Positions 1 to 7,410 of a stretch of DNA of 47,232 nucleotides are shown here, piece after piece. The notes beneath the pieces were generated by a model. It did not search any database, was not told where the DNA came from, and saw nothing but the letters and a program-made list of their open reading frames with translations. Source of the DNA: PHAA01 sp964584415 (lineage in GTDB: Bacteria; Bacillota; Syntrophomonadia; Syntrophomonadales; Syntrophomonadaceae); NCBI GenBank assembly GCA_964584415.1, contig CAZOZX010000005.1, forward strand, positions 1 to 47,232, read 5' to 3'. Within the stretch, counting starts at the first letter, position 1. Every line of letters starts with the position of its first letter. Both the position numbers and the translations under genes were made by a program.

Positions 1-60
1 TGATAATACAGTCATTAAAGTAATGAGGGTAATGTTCAACTTCCTGCGTATTTTGATCAT
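1..60 (-). CDS. N-terminus of an exported protein, cut by the window edge
   Basis: An ATG at position 60 on the minus strand opens a frame that stays open for 20 codons to the window edge. It follows a purine-rich ribosome binding site (AAGGGAG) about 6 bases upstream. The encoded start has a basic n-region (MIKIRRK) followed by a hydrophobic stretch rich in Leu, Ile, Thr and Val, as in a signal peptide. It lies directly downstream of a strong promoter and two c-di-GMP riboswitches, so it is presumably a secreted or surface protein controlled by that second messenger. Its function cannot be told from 20 residues. Confidence 0.75.
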   Translation of the reverse strand, partial: MIKIRRKLNITLITLMTVLS

Positions 61-131
61 TTTCTTTCTCCCTTCTCTAATGGCCAGATAGCTATGTTTT
101 CAGTGAATTCTGCATTGCTGATCGCAATTGA

Positions 132-167
132 TAAAAATGTCCCGGTTCCGCATTGCAGATCCGGGAC
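132..167 (-). terminator. Intrinsic terminator of riboswitch A
   Basis: On the minus strand GTCCCGG (167-161) pairs with CCGGGAC (145-139). An inner helix (CTGC/GCGG) lengthens the hairpin to about 12 bp, and an A/T tract (ATTTTTA) follows. It sits between the proximal aptamer and the left-edge gene, as expected of the expression platform of a transcriptional riboswitch. Confidence 0.85.
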
Positions 168-194
168 TGTGTATGGCGAACATACAGTCAAGAA

Positions 195-272
195 TTCGGC
201 AACCCGGCGACCATTGTCAGCTGACTTTAGGCCCGTAGCTTTGCGTCCTTACCTTTCGGCAAGTTTGCTATT
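195..272 (-). promoter_or_regulatory. Cyclic-di-GMP-I (GEMM-I) riboswitch A, gene-proximal of a tandem pair
   Basis: Read on the minus strand, this segment carries the GEMM-I hallmarks in order: AGCAAAC, a P2 hairpin CTTGCC-GAAA-GGTAAG capped by a GAAA tetraloop, the invariant core GGACGCAAAGC, the segment ACGGGCCTAAA, a variable P3 hairpin, and the closing CCGGGTTGCCGA. GEMM-I aptamers bind cyclic di-GMP (established for the family). It is followed by a small hairpin and a terminator, and then by the gene starting at 60. Confidence 0.93.
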
Positions 273-307
273 ATCGTTTCGTTATGAAGTTAATTAATCT
301 ATTATGC

Positions 308-350
308 AGCAAAACAAACAATCCCGATTCCGCATTGCAGATCCGGGACT
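308..350 (-). terminator. Intrinsic terminator of riboswitch B
   Basis: On the minus strand AGTCCCGG (350-343) can pair with TCGGGATT (327-320), including two G-U pairs, and a T-rich run (GTTTGTTTTG) follows. The loop has the same TGCAATGCGG segment as terminators A and D. It is somewhat weaker than terminator A. Confidence 0.75.
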
Positions 351-375
351 GTGTATGGCGACATACAGTCAAGAA

Positions 376-453
376 TTCGGCAACCCGGCGGCCATTGTCG
401 GCTGACTTTAGGCCCGTAGCTTTGCGTCCTTACCTTTCGGCAAGTTTGCTATT
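376..453 (-). promoter_or_regulatory. Cyclic-di-GMP-I (GEMM-I) riboswitch B, promoter-proximal of a tandem pair
   Basis: This has the same ordered GEMM-I elements as riboswitch A on the minus strand: AGCAAAC, the GAAA-capped P2, GGACGCAAAGC, ACGGGCCTAAA and CCGGGTTGCCGA. Two P3 substitutions relative to A are A-to-G changes in the variable stem, and the core is unchanged. It is transcribed first, from the promoter at 481-510, and has its own terminator before riboswitch A begins. Confidence 0.93.
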
Positions 454-480
454 GTCGTTTCCAATATTTAGTTATGAAGA

Positions 481-510
481 AGTATATTTTATGTGGATTA
501 ACTCTGTCAA
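481..510 (-). promoter_or_regulatory. Sigma-A type promoter for the left-edge riboswitch unit
   Basis: On the minus strand a perfect -35 box TTGACA (510-505) is followed after 18 bases by TATACT (486-481), a 5/6 match to TATAAT. Transcription would start near 474, about 20 bases before aptamer B. Confidence 0.8.
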
Positions 511-537
511 GGATAATTTCCGCAACACTATTGCCTG

Positions 538-571
538 GATGGCACTGCCCCGTGCAGGGAGCGCCGTCCCA
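538..571 (-). terminator. GC-rich hairpin after the beta-helix gene
   Basis: Just past the stop codon at 576, the minus strand has GGCGCT..CCC and GGGG..AGTGCC arms inside an outer GATGG/CCATC pair, giving a long stable hairpin. No clear T run follows, so it may be a weak terminator or an mRNA-stabilising 3' end. It separates the beta-helix gene from the next promoter at 481-510. Confidence 0.55.
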
Positions 572-575
572 TCAA

Positions 576-2105
576 TCAGTTAATACTCACATGATAATTA
601 GGATTATTTTCATTTCGGTTCATATAATCATTATACGGTTTGTGACTGCCTACATCTGTGAAGTTATTAATATCAATTGTAACTACATGATTTATAAGAA
701 TGTAGAAGTTGATGCCATAACCCGCATTCCCTATCGTTTTGAGGTTATCTATGACTATGTTTTCCATATAGTCGTCGGAATCATTGGGTTCAAGGTCCAA
801 GCCTGCCTGAGGGATAGCCCCGTTGGAATGAGATAATACACAATCGATAATTTTTAAGTCTTTTGCACTGATCACGGTTATCCCGTTCCTTCTGTTATTA
901 TCACAGGTGACCCCTTCAATAACCACCTTCTGATTGTAGTTTTGGTCCGGGGTGCTTCCAATGTAAATGCCGTCACCAAAAACGTCCGAAACCATGACAT
1001 CCGAAACGCGGACATTATTACTGCCGCTTATTCTTATTCCATGTCCTGCCCCGCTGCTGCCGGTGTGAATATACCTGTCTCCGACTACCTTGCCTCCAGA
1101 AACCTCAACATTTGACACATCCGACATCTTGATTATGGCATTATAACCGGAAGAAGTTGCTTTTGATTTCAGCGTTGCGCCAGAACTCATGGTTAATTTT
1201 ACATTGCTCCTCATTTTTACTGATGTGTCCGGATTGATCCGGTAAACACCATCAGGAATATATACCTCGCCCCCGCCTTTTTGATTGACAGCAGCAATCG
1301 CATTATTTATGGCAGTTGTATCATCAGTAACACCGTCGCCCTCTGCTCCATAATCCTTGACATCCGTTACTGAAGTCAGTATTGGTGTAGATGTTCCCGC
1401 GGCTACAGTCACCGGCACCAACTGGGTGGCAGAAGCGCTGTTCTTGTTTAACAATAAGGTTATATTTCCGGTTTTAGAAGCTGAACCATAAGTCACCACT
1501 CCGGAGCTGCTGACCTGGGGATTGGTTGAGCCAGTTGCCTTAACCGTCACTCCAGATGATACTTTATTTACAATCGACTGCGCCATGGTAACAACACTGG
1601 TATCCTGACCTTGCACCGGTTTAAGTGTACCCGCGGCACTTAAAGCCGTCTTCGCTGCCGCGACCTGCTCATTATCGGTGGGAGATGGCGGAACAAGGGT
1701 TGTATTAGACGCTGCTACATAAACCGGCACAGGTTCGGTAACAATCGCGCTGCCTTTGGTTAATTTGAATGTGACGTTACCGGTTGCTGCTTTGCTGCCA
1801 TAAGTGATATTGCCCAATCTATCGACCTGGGAATTATAAGATATTCTAACTTGTACCACTACTCCTGACGAGGCATTGTTCACGATCTTCTGTACCAATG
1901 GGATAATATTGGTGTCTTGCCCCTGTATGGGTTTGAGGGTGCCAGCGGCAAGCAGAGCCGCTTTGGCTGCGGTTACTTCCTGGGCATCAGTCCTCGTATT
2001 TGTTGTAGCCGCCTTCAGATTACCACCAAATGGAATTAGCAGCAACGAAAACACTACCAGCAGGGTTATGAAAGCTCTACCTGATTTTCCATGCTTTTTA
2101 TACAA
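576..2105 (-). CDS. Exported pectate-lyase-like right-handed beta-helix protein with two Ig-like repeats
   Basis: A 509-residue secreted protein. The TTG start at 2105 is favoured by AAAGGAGGA 6 bases upstream; a signal peptide (about residues 10-32) ends near LKAATT. Two copies of a roughly 95-residue module (about 40-130 and 145-235, each starting with an AAKxAL..AAGTLKPxQGQDT stretch) resemble atrophied bacterial Ig domains. From about residue 245 a Pectate_lyase_3-type beta-helix begins (DVKDYGAEGDGVTDDTTAI, then GGGEVYIPDGVY) and runs to the C-terminus. The family includes polyuronate lyases, epimerases and phage tailspike-like hydrolases, so the catalytic reaction is not certain. The tandem c-di-GMP riboswitches upstream and the uronate-polymer operon next door suggest it acts on, or binds, the cell's own matrix polysaccharide (inference). 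Confidence 0.85.
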   Translation of the reverse strand: MYKKHGKSGRAFITLLVVFSLLLIPFGGNLKAATTNTRTDAQEVTAAKAALLAAGTLKPIQGQDTNIIPLVQKIVNNASSGVVVQVRISYNSQVDRLGNITYGSKAATGNVTFKLTKGSAIVTEPVPVYVAASNTTLVPPSPTDNEQVAAAKTALSAAGTLKPVQGQDTSVVTMAQSIVNKVSSGVTVKATGSTNPQVSSSGVVTYGSASKTGNITLLLNKNSASATQLVPVTVAAGTSTPILTSVTDVKDYGAEGDGVTDDTTAINNAIAAVNQKGGGEVYIPDGVYRINPDTSVKMRSNVKLTMSSGATLKSKATSSGYNAIIKMSDVSNVEVSGGKVVGDRYIHTGSSGAGHGIRISGSNNVRVSDVMVSDVFGDGIYIGSTPDQNYNQKVVIEGVTCDNNRRNGITVISAKDLKIIDCVLSHSNGAIPQAGLDLEPNDSDDYMENIVIDNLKTIGNAGYGINFYILINHVVTIDINNFTDVGSHKPYNDYMNRNENNPNYHVSIN

Positions 2106-2189
2106 TTTTCTCCTCCTTTACCTCTCTCAAACAACTGACTTCTCTTCTGCCAACCTTTGTTGGCTATCCATAATCTGCCTTGCGTTTAT

Positions 2190-2230
2190 AAAAAAAAATA
2201 TCCCTAATCCGACCTTGCGAAATAGAGATA
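2190..2230 (-). terminator. Intrinsic terminator of riboswitch C
   Basis: On the minus strand TATCTCTA (2230-2223) pairs with TAGGGATA (2206-2199) around a 16-base loop, with one U-G pair, and is followed by an uninterrupted run of eight T. It lies between aptamer C and the start of the beta-helix gene at 2105. Confidence 0.85.
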
Positions 2231-2264
2231 AGCATCTTTCTCGTGGAAAAACACGTCACAATCT

Positions 2265-2342
2265 TTCGGCAACTCGGCGACCGTAGTCGATTGACTTTAG
2301 GCCCGTAGCTTTGCGTCCTCACCTTTCGGCAAGTTTGCTATT
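2265..2342 (-). promoter_or_regulatory. Cyclic-di-GMP-I (GEMM-I) riboswitch C, gene-proximal of the second tandem pair
   Basis: The minus strand shows AGCAAAC, a P2 hairpin with GAAA loop (CTTGCC/GGTGAG), the core GGACGCAAAGC, ACGGGCCTAAA, a P3 segment and CCGAGTTGCCGA. The last element has A where copies A, B and E have G (CCGGG), a single change that could weaken P3 or the aptamer's alternative pairing. It is followed by a terminator ending in eight T, then by the beta-helix gene. Confidence 0.92.
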
Positions 2343-2375
2343 ATCGCTTCTTCGTTAGTAAGTTGTCAGACTTAT

Positions 2376-2411
2376 ACAAAAATCCCTGTGCCGCATTGCA
2401 GAACAGGGATT
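2376..2411 (-). terminator. Intrinsic terminator of riboswitch D
   Basis: On the minus strand AATCCCTGT (2411-2403) pairs perfectly with ACAGGGATT (2389-2381) and is followed by TTTG. The loop contains the same TGCAATGCGG block seen in terminators A and B. Confidence 0.87.
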
Positions 2412-2439
2412 ATGGTATGCTCCACAAACAGTCTGAGAA

Positions 2440-2515
2440 TTCGGCAGCCCGGCGGCCCTGGTCGGAAGACTTTAGGCCCGTAGCTTTGCGTCCTCACCTT
2501 TCGGAGAGTTTGCTA
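2440..2515 (-). promoter_or_regulatory. Cyclic-di-GMP-I (GEMM-I) riboswitch D, promoter-proximal of the second tandem pair
   Basis: The minus strand reads AGCAAAC, a P2 hairpin CTCTCC-GAAA-GGTGAG, GGACGCAAAGC, ACGGGCCTAAA, a P3 region and CCGGGCTGCCGA. All core elements are intact. It is the first aptamer transcribed on the leader of the beta-helix gene and carries its own terminator, so RNA polymerase must pass two ligand-controlled stops to reach that gene. No other gene is seen between 2106 and 2692. Confidence 0.93.
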
Positions 2516-2551
2516 TTTCGTTCTTTTGAACATGCTGTCTATTTTGTGGAC

Positions 2552-2581
2552 ATGTTAACCTACAAATATGAGCCTTGTCAA
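2552..2581 (-). promoter_or_regulatory. Probable sigma-A promoter for the beta-helix riboswitch unit
   Basis: A perfect -35 TTGACA (2581-2576, minus strand) is followed after 18 bases by TAACAT (2557-2552), a 4/6 match to TATAAT. The layout copies the promoter at 481-510 (TTGACA, 18-base spacer, aptamer about 30 bases on). Confidence 0.55.
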
Positions 2582-2692
2582 GTAATAATTTTCCACCACG
2601 GCTTCAGAGGGGAATAGTAAAATCCTATCAAAGGCTCGAATTGCTCAACCTTACCTCAAATAACCGGCGCATAAGTGCTCTTGTAAAATAGA

Positions 2693-4078
2693 TCAGCAAC
2701 CTGATAACGCCCTGCAATGATCCACTTGTTCATCCTCGGTTTCTTCCAGGCATGCTGGCTCAGATGATGGATTCTGCCCTGCCAAACCCATTGTCATATA
2801 TGCAGGTAAAAGGTAAATAGGCGATCTGCCCGAAAAGAACTGCCCGGACTGGACTCCCACGATAATAGCCAATAGAGGCAAAAGGTAGATTAAAACATCT
2901 TCCCTGTCTCTAATTCCGCTGTGACGATAGATTCCATATATATAGGTAATAACTAATAACAGTCCCATAATCCCCCATGTTATCAATACCTCTTGGGTAC
3001 CGTTATGACTGACTATATCCATGTCCGACTTCACTTCATAATCTTGTATACCCACCCCAAGGAACAGCCTTTCCGGATTTTCACCAATGACTGCAAAATA
3101 TTCCCGGGTTATGTTAACCCGACCTCCTGAAACATCGGCAACCATAAAACGCGAGACAAAACCGTCATATATGTTAGGGAAAAGATTGGAAACAGCCAAA
3201 TAGACAGCTAGAGCTATAACCGCTGTTTGAGCCATAGCCTTCATGAACTTTCCCATAGAGGAACTGGATGCCATCATATAAACTACCGTTATCATCGCCA
3301 ATATAATCAGAAAGTTACGGGAAAGCGAAAAACTGCCTACCAGTATCTGGACTATTATAAGACCAATAACTATAATCCTTGGATTCGCCCGTCGATAAAG
3401 AAACATCAACAGGATACTCAAGGTAAAGGTACATAATCTCCCGAATTCATTAGGATTAAAAGAGATCCTCATCCCAGTTTCAGCCAGTAGCTTCTCCGTA
3501 TTGCCTAATCGTACTCCTGCGTCGACCAAGTCCGTCAATCCATAAACAGTTACGCTTTGTAAAATGACTAACAGCTGAGCACTGACTGCCGCCAATATGA
3601 AGTAAGTTAATCCCTTCCGAAAATCAACCTCTTCGTTATGCGTAAAGATTAACACCGCTGTAAATAAAATGATTACCGCAAATTTGAAAAAATCAAACAG
3701 TGAAAAGCTGCCGTACATGAAGCTCAACAATTCCACAACTAATATCAAAACTGGCGCCAAGATGTACTTGCTGATAACCAATTCGCGCAAATTCTTTGCT
3801 AAGAAGACCACTAATCCAATGGCAAAAATATAGGATCCGGGCAAACCTACCAGGAAGGGGGTCAAAAAACAAGTAAAAACAAACATGTAATTCAAATCGT
3901 AAAAAACGTAAACGAGGCCGGAAAGGATAACAAATATCCATTTTGAAACGCTAACATTACTAACATCGCGTAAAAACAACAGAATTATTACCAATCCGCA
4001 CACTGACAAGAAACTCCGGTCGATTAGGACCGTTCTGGATAGGATTCTATTTAGTTGTGAATTCTCACTAATGCCCAT
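2693..4078 (-). CDS. O-antigen ligase/polymerase-like membrane protein (Wzy type)
   Basis: Polytopic membrane protein of about 461 residues with roughly 11 hydrophobic segments and a larger extracytoplasmic loop between about residues 315 and 370 (region around GVGIQDYEVKSDMDIVSHNG). That loop is typical of the O-antigen ligase/Wzy polymerase superfamily, which joins lipid-linked repeat units outside the membrane. The ATG at 4078 has GAGG 6 bases upstream; a TTG four codons earlier is possible. It is the last gene of the operon, with no clear terminator after it. Family-level call is good; polymerase versus ligase cannot be separated by sequence alone. Confidence 0.78.
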   Translation of the reverse strand: MGISENSQLNRILSRTVLIDRSFLSVCGLVIILLFLRDVSNVSVSKWIFVILSGLVYVFYDLNYMFVFTCFLTPFLVGLPGSYIFAIGLVVFLAKNLRELVISKYILAPVLILVVELLSFMYGSFSLFDFFKFAVIILFTAVLIFTHNEEVDFRKGLTYFILAAVSAQLLVILQSVTVYGLTDLVDAGVRLGNTEKLLAETGMRISFNPNEFGRLCTFTLSILLMFLYRRANPRIIVIGLIIVQILVGSFSLSRNFLIILAMITVVYMMASSSSMGKFMKAMAQTAVIALAVYLAVSNLFPNIYDGFVSRFMVADVSGGRVNITREYFAVIGENPERLFLGVGIQDYEVKSDMDIVSHNGTQEVLITWGIMGLLLVITYIYGIYRHSGIRDREDVLIYLLPLLAIIVGVQSGQFFSGRSPIYLLPAYMTMGLAGQNPSSEPACLEETEDEQVDHCRALSGC

Positions 4079-4102
4079 AACAAACCTCAACTTCTATCGA
4101 CA

Positions 4103-5191
4103 TCAACCAACTATCTGCGCAATGTATGATAAATATTGTTCCGCTATATTTTCTATAGAATGAGTAGTCCGAATGTTGACCGCATTCCGGGATAGCTTCT
4201 CGCAAAGGACCGGATCTGCCGCCAGTTTTTCCATTGCCCTAGCTAGTAAAGCGGGCTCTTCCGCTGGAACCATGAGTCCATTTTCACCATCACGTATCAG
4301 CTCCCTAGGTCCAAAATCACAGTCGGTTGAAATACAGGCGCAGCCAACCGCCATTCCTTCCATAAGGGCATTGGGCATACCTTCAAATCTACTGGAGAGA
4401 ATATAGATTTGCATTTGCGATATAGTCTCAATTACATTGGTTATCCGGCCAGCCAGTATTACTTTACCTTCAAGACCTAAGGTTGTTATCAAGTCCTGCA
4501 GTCTCTCTCTTTCATTACCTTCCCCAAATATTTTCAGGGTATAGGCAGGATGGTGTTGACTAAACATTGAGAATGCCTCTAATAAAATATCGTAGCCCTT
4601 CTGATAATGCAGCCTGCCCACTGCGCAGATGCTGTTGGGAATTCGATCATTATAACCAACAACGTCGCCGCTCTTATCCATGTAGACACCGTTAGGAACT
4701 ATGACGCTTTTATCCTGTACTATTTTGGGATAGTAATTTTTCGCCCCGTTGGTCTGAAAAATGAAACCATCTGCAAACAATGCTACAAATTTTCTTACTC
4801 TATCCCAGAAATTGTAGTGGTCTCGGTTGGGATTATTTCTTTCTGAGCCGATGATCTTGATATTCAAAAAGAATCTGGCAATCACCGCATATAACAGATA
4901 ATTAGTGCCAAAACAGACTACACACTCTGGCTCAATCTCTTTGAAAGCTCTCCTGGTAATTCTGATTATTTTTAATCCATTTCTTAATGCTTGTAGTCTG
5001 TTTTTACTTTTGTTTAGCCGGTATAAATTCATAAATTGTATGCGGGAATCAAGCTGATAAAAAGAAGGGCGATGATCCATTACCGCAACGGTTATATCTA
5101 TATTGTGTTGGGCGTAGTAATTAGCCAGAGCAGAAATCATGCGTTCCGCTCCACCTGCTAACATCGAAGAATAAAAAAACATCAATTTCAT
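4103..5191 (-). CDS. Glycosyltransferase family 4 (GT-B fold)
   Basis: A 362-residue cytoplasmic glycosyltransferase. The N-terminal half starts MKLMFFYSSMLAGGAERM, where the GGAER segment is the usual acceptor-side loop of GT4 enzymes. The C-terminal Glycos_transf_1 domain has the GRLHYQKGYDILLEAF block and the E-x7-E donor motif in RFEGMPNALMEGMAVG. It would add a sugar to the lipid-linked repeat unit; donor and linkage are unknown. ATG start with AAGGATC upstream; the gene follows the TupA-like gene by 55 bases. Confidence 0.88.
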   Translation of the reverse strand: MKLMFFYSSMLAGGAERMISALANYYAQHNIDITVAVMDHRPSFYQLDSRIQFMNLYRLNKSKNRLQALRNGLKIIRITRRAFKEIEPECVVCFGTNYLLYAVIARFFLNIKIIGSERNNPNRDHYNFWDRVRKFVALFADGFIFQTNGAKNYYPKIVQDKSVIVPNGVYMDKSGDVVGYNDRIPNSICAVGRLHYQKGYDILLEAFSMFSQHHPAYTLKIFGEGNERERLQDLITTLGLEGKVILAGRITNVIETISQMQIYILSSRFEGMPNALMEGMAVGCACISTDCDFGPRELIRDGENGLMVPAEEPALLARAMEKLAADPVLCEKLSRNAVNIRTTHSIENIAEQYLSYIAQIVG

Positions 5192-5246
5192 TATGTAGAT
5201 CCTTGGTCAAGTATTTTTATATTTAAGTTTTCCTTCAGCGTAGATC

Positions 5247-6209
5247 TCAGCCAATGGTATAGCCAGTTAGGTCAATCCATTCTCCCAGCCTTATGGCCCA
5301 TTCCTCGGGTTCGATTTTATTCAGGGCTCCCCCCTGGTAAAATGTTATTTCTCCAAAATATATTTTCCCGTCAATATTGTAGAAATCGACCCGGCAATGT
5401 GGGAAAGGTTGCGCAAGTATCTCTGCGTATGAAACCATGGTTTCAAAGTTAATTGGCTTAGGTACCAATTCCAGCGGAAAATTATCATAATTCAGTTTCA
5501 TGTTAAGCAAATTAAAGTTCATATCATAGAAATTCCTCCGGCCTTTGCCGCTATGACTTCCATCTTCGGCACAAGTCTCAATTCCAATTACGAAGACCTT
5601 GGCTTGACCGCTAAAACAAAAAATCCGGTAATCTACCAGACCAACAGGGCTATGCGGATCTCTCAACACCCGTTCACAAATAATAAGGGGTTTGATATTC
5701 TTATAATTCCATTCTCTGTAAAGGGCATAATAATTCTGCTTCAGGGCAAAATTAAATCTTCTGACAAAATCCTTCTTATCAAATGGTTTATCCTTGTCGA
5801 ACATCGTATTGTACCCTGAAGTATGATTACATTTGATGAAGCAGGGTGATGGAATACTCTCAAAATCAATATCGCGGGCATTTTCATAAACACCATACAA
5901 CTCATTAAGGATATGTCCCAGACCGCATTGAGTAACATATTTTCTTACCTGAAACTTATCCGAACACTGAGTCAACAAGGGATCACGATTGCTGAATTTC
6001 AGATACCACAGCTTATCATCATAGGTAATCGGATTATCCAGGTTAAGTTCCTTCCCCATCTTCTTGGCATATATGCTCTTGGCGAATTCTATATCGTGGA
6101 TCTTCAGCGTTTTTGTCCGCTCCGCCCATTTCCATTTCAGCCATAGATATCTGGCTAATTTGCTTCGGTTGTATGTATACTTTAACAAGCCCCGAATCTG
6201 ATTAGTCAT
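5247..6209 (-). CDS. TupA-like ATP-grasp protein
   Basis: A 320-residue protein matching the TupA-like ATP-grasp family by eye. Recognisable parts are LNLDNPITYDDKLWYLKF near the N-terminus, the CFIKCNHTSGYN segment, the region RDPHSPVGLVDYRIFCFSG, and the C-terminal RVDFYNIDGKIYFGEITFY with acidic residues suited to Mg-ATP. The founding protein was linked to teichuronopeptide synthesis in an alkaliphilic Bacillus; ATP-grasp enzymes usually ligate a carboxylate to an amine through an acyl phosphate. With UDP-uronate genes in the same operon, a plausible role is amide decoration of uronic acid carboxyls (inference). RBS GGAGG precedes the ATG. Confidence 0.8.
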   Translation of the reverse strand: MTNQIRGLLKYTYNRSKLARYLWLKWKWAERTKTLKIHDIEFAKSIYAKKMGKELNLDNPITYDDKLWYLKFSNRDPLLTQCSDKFQVRKYVTQCGLGHILNELYGVYENARDIDFESIPSPCFIKCNHTSGYNTMFDKDKPFDKKDFVRRFNFALKQNYYALYREWNYKNIKPLIICERVLRDPHSPVGLVDYRIFCFSGQAKVFVIGIETCAEDGSHSGKGRRNFYDMNFNLLNMKLNYDNFPLELVPKPINFETMVSYAEILAQPFPHCRVDFYNIDGKIYFGEITFYQGGALNKIEPEEWAIRLGEWIDLTGYTIG

Positions 6210-6240
6210 ACTTGTCTAACCTCCACAATTCAGTACTAAT

Positions 6241-7392
6241 TTAATCCTGACTATCAAGCAGGGCGATTAGTCTCTCCTGATAGGCTTGAAAAGAAAAAAC
6301 CCGGGCCCTCTCCTCAGATTTCTGCTGGTAGTTTCGTCGAATCTCGTTGTTGGTGATCAATTCAATAATCGCCTCAGCAAGCGCCTGTTCTTTTTCAGGT
6401 TCTATACTATCATCCGAAGAAAATGGGGGAGCCAAAACACCAAACTCACCGTATTCAATCTGCACGGCTTCAAGATCATGATAAGGCTCGGTAAGTATTT
6501 CCCGAGGACCGCTTTTACAATCTGTAGCTATTACCGGCAATCCGCAGACCATGGCTTCAACCAGGGCGTTAGGAAAGCCTTCGTGGATAGAAGTCAAAAC
6601 GTAAACATCACACTTGGACAGATATTGGTGCGGGTTAGTCTGCAAACCAGTAAATATCACATCCTGTGACAACGCCATCCGGGAGGTGAGTTCTTGAAGT
6701 TCTTTTTTCAGGGAACCGTCACCAATAAAAACCAGTGATGCTTCCGGAACCTCTTCTTTTACCAGCCGAAAAGCTCTCAGCAGATGGCTGTATCCTTTTA
6801 CTCTCTCCATACGGCCCATCGTGACAATCGCCGGATGGGTTACCGGAAATTCAACCGGGTACGCCTTTTGCTGGACTATGGAATCAAAGTCATAAGGATT
6901 GTAGACGGTAACCACTTTTTTGGGGGTGATAATAAAGTTTTTCAGTAAATCCCGTGAAATCTTCTCAGAAACGCACGTTATATAATCGGCTTTACTATAA
7001 ATCCAACTATTTAGCATTCTTGCTAGGAATGAAACTCTAACCGTTTTATAGCCATGAATGGACAAAATTATTTTTTCGGATCCTTTGGATAGAGAATTCA
7101 CGTAATTGGCGGTATTTCCAAAGGACAGGCTGATATCAATCCCTAAATCCCGCTTGATTTTCTTCAGATCCTGAACCCTCTTAATTGCGTGCCTGATTTT
7201 TACCGCTAAATTTGGTGAAGCTGGAACGTTTAAGTGAATAACAGGGCAATTAGGGGAATAGGCATCCTTATATTCATTAAATATAACCATTGTGACAATA
7301 TATTTATCCTGAAATATTTTGGCCGTATCAACAGCAATCCGCTCCTGACCCCCAAAGCCTATACCGGGCACAATTATCAATAAATTCTTCAT
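6241..7392 (-). CDS. Glycosyltransferase family 4 (GT-B fold)
   Basis: A 383-residue GT4 enzyme. The N-terminus has GIGFGGQERIAVDTA, the GG-x-ER acceptor loop. The C-terminal half has MGRMERVKGYSHLLRAF, VFIGDGSLKKEL and the E-x7-E block HEGFPNALVEAMVCG followed by DCKSGPREIL. It is close in layout to the 4103-5191 product (both have a GPRE motif after the donor site), suggesting related donors. ATG with GAGG 7 bases upstream; 18 bases from the FemAB-like gene. Confidence 0.88.
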   Translation of the reverse strand: MKNLLIIVPGIGFGGQERIAVDTAKIFQDKYIVTMVIFNEYKDAYSPNCPVIHLNVPASPNLAVKIRHAIKRVQDLKKIKRDLGIDISLSFGNTANYVNSLSKGSEKIILSIHGYKTVRVSFLARMLNSWIYSKADYITCVSEKISRDLLKNFIITPKKVVTVYNPYDFDSIVQQKAYPVEFPVTHPAIVTMGRMERVKGYSHLLRAFRLVKEEVPEASLVFIGDGSLKKELQELTSRMALSQDVIFTGLQTNPHQYLSKCDVYVLTSIHEGFPNALVEAMVCGLPVIATDCKSGPREILTEPYHDLEAVQIEYGEFGVLAPPFSSDDSIEPEKEQALAEAIIELITNNEIRRNYQQKSEERARVFSFQAYQERLIALLDSQD

Positions 7393-7410
7393 TGCGTAAC
7401 CTCATCAACA

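Larger units (their letters stand above)
146..461 (-). repeat. Near-identical tandem duplication of the aptamer-plus-terminator unit
   Basis: Positions 146-280 and 328-461 match over about 135 bases with only four differences by eye: one 1-base indel near 179/360 and three A/G substitutions. The unit covers the aptamer, the linker hairpin and the upstream arm of the terminator. The two terminator 3' arms differ, so the copies have begun to diverge only at the end of the unit. This suggests recent tandem duplication of a whole riboswitch. Confidence 0.9.

Noticed and set aside
94..836. Plus-strand open reading frames over the left-edge repeats, with similar encoded peptides
   Set aside because: They run antisense through the two riboswitches and the similarity of the peptides comes only from the duplicated RNA element. 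No ribosome binding sites or known domains.
2363..2617. Plus-strand frame over riboswitch D
   Set aside because: Its coding appearance is again the complement of the GEMM-I aptamer; the peptide has no other support.
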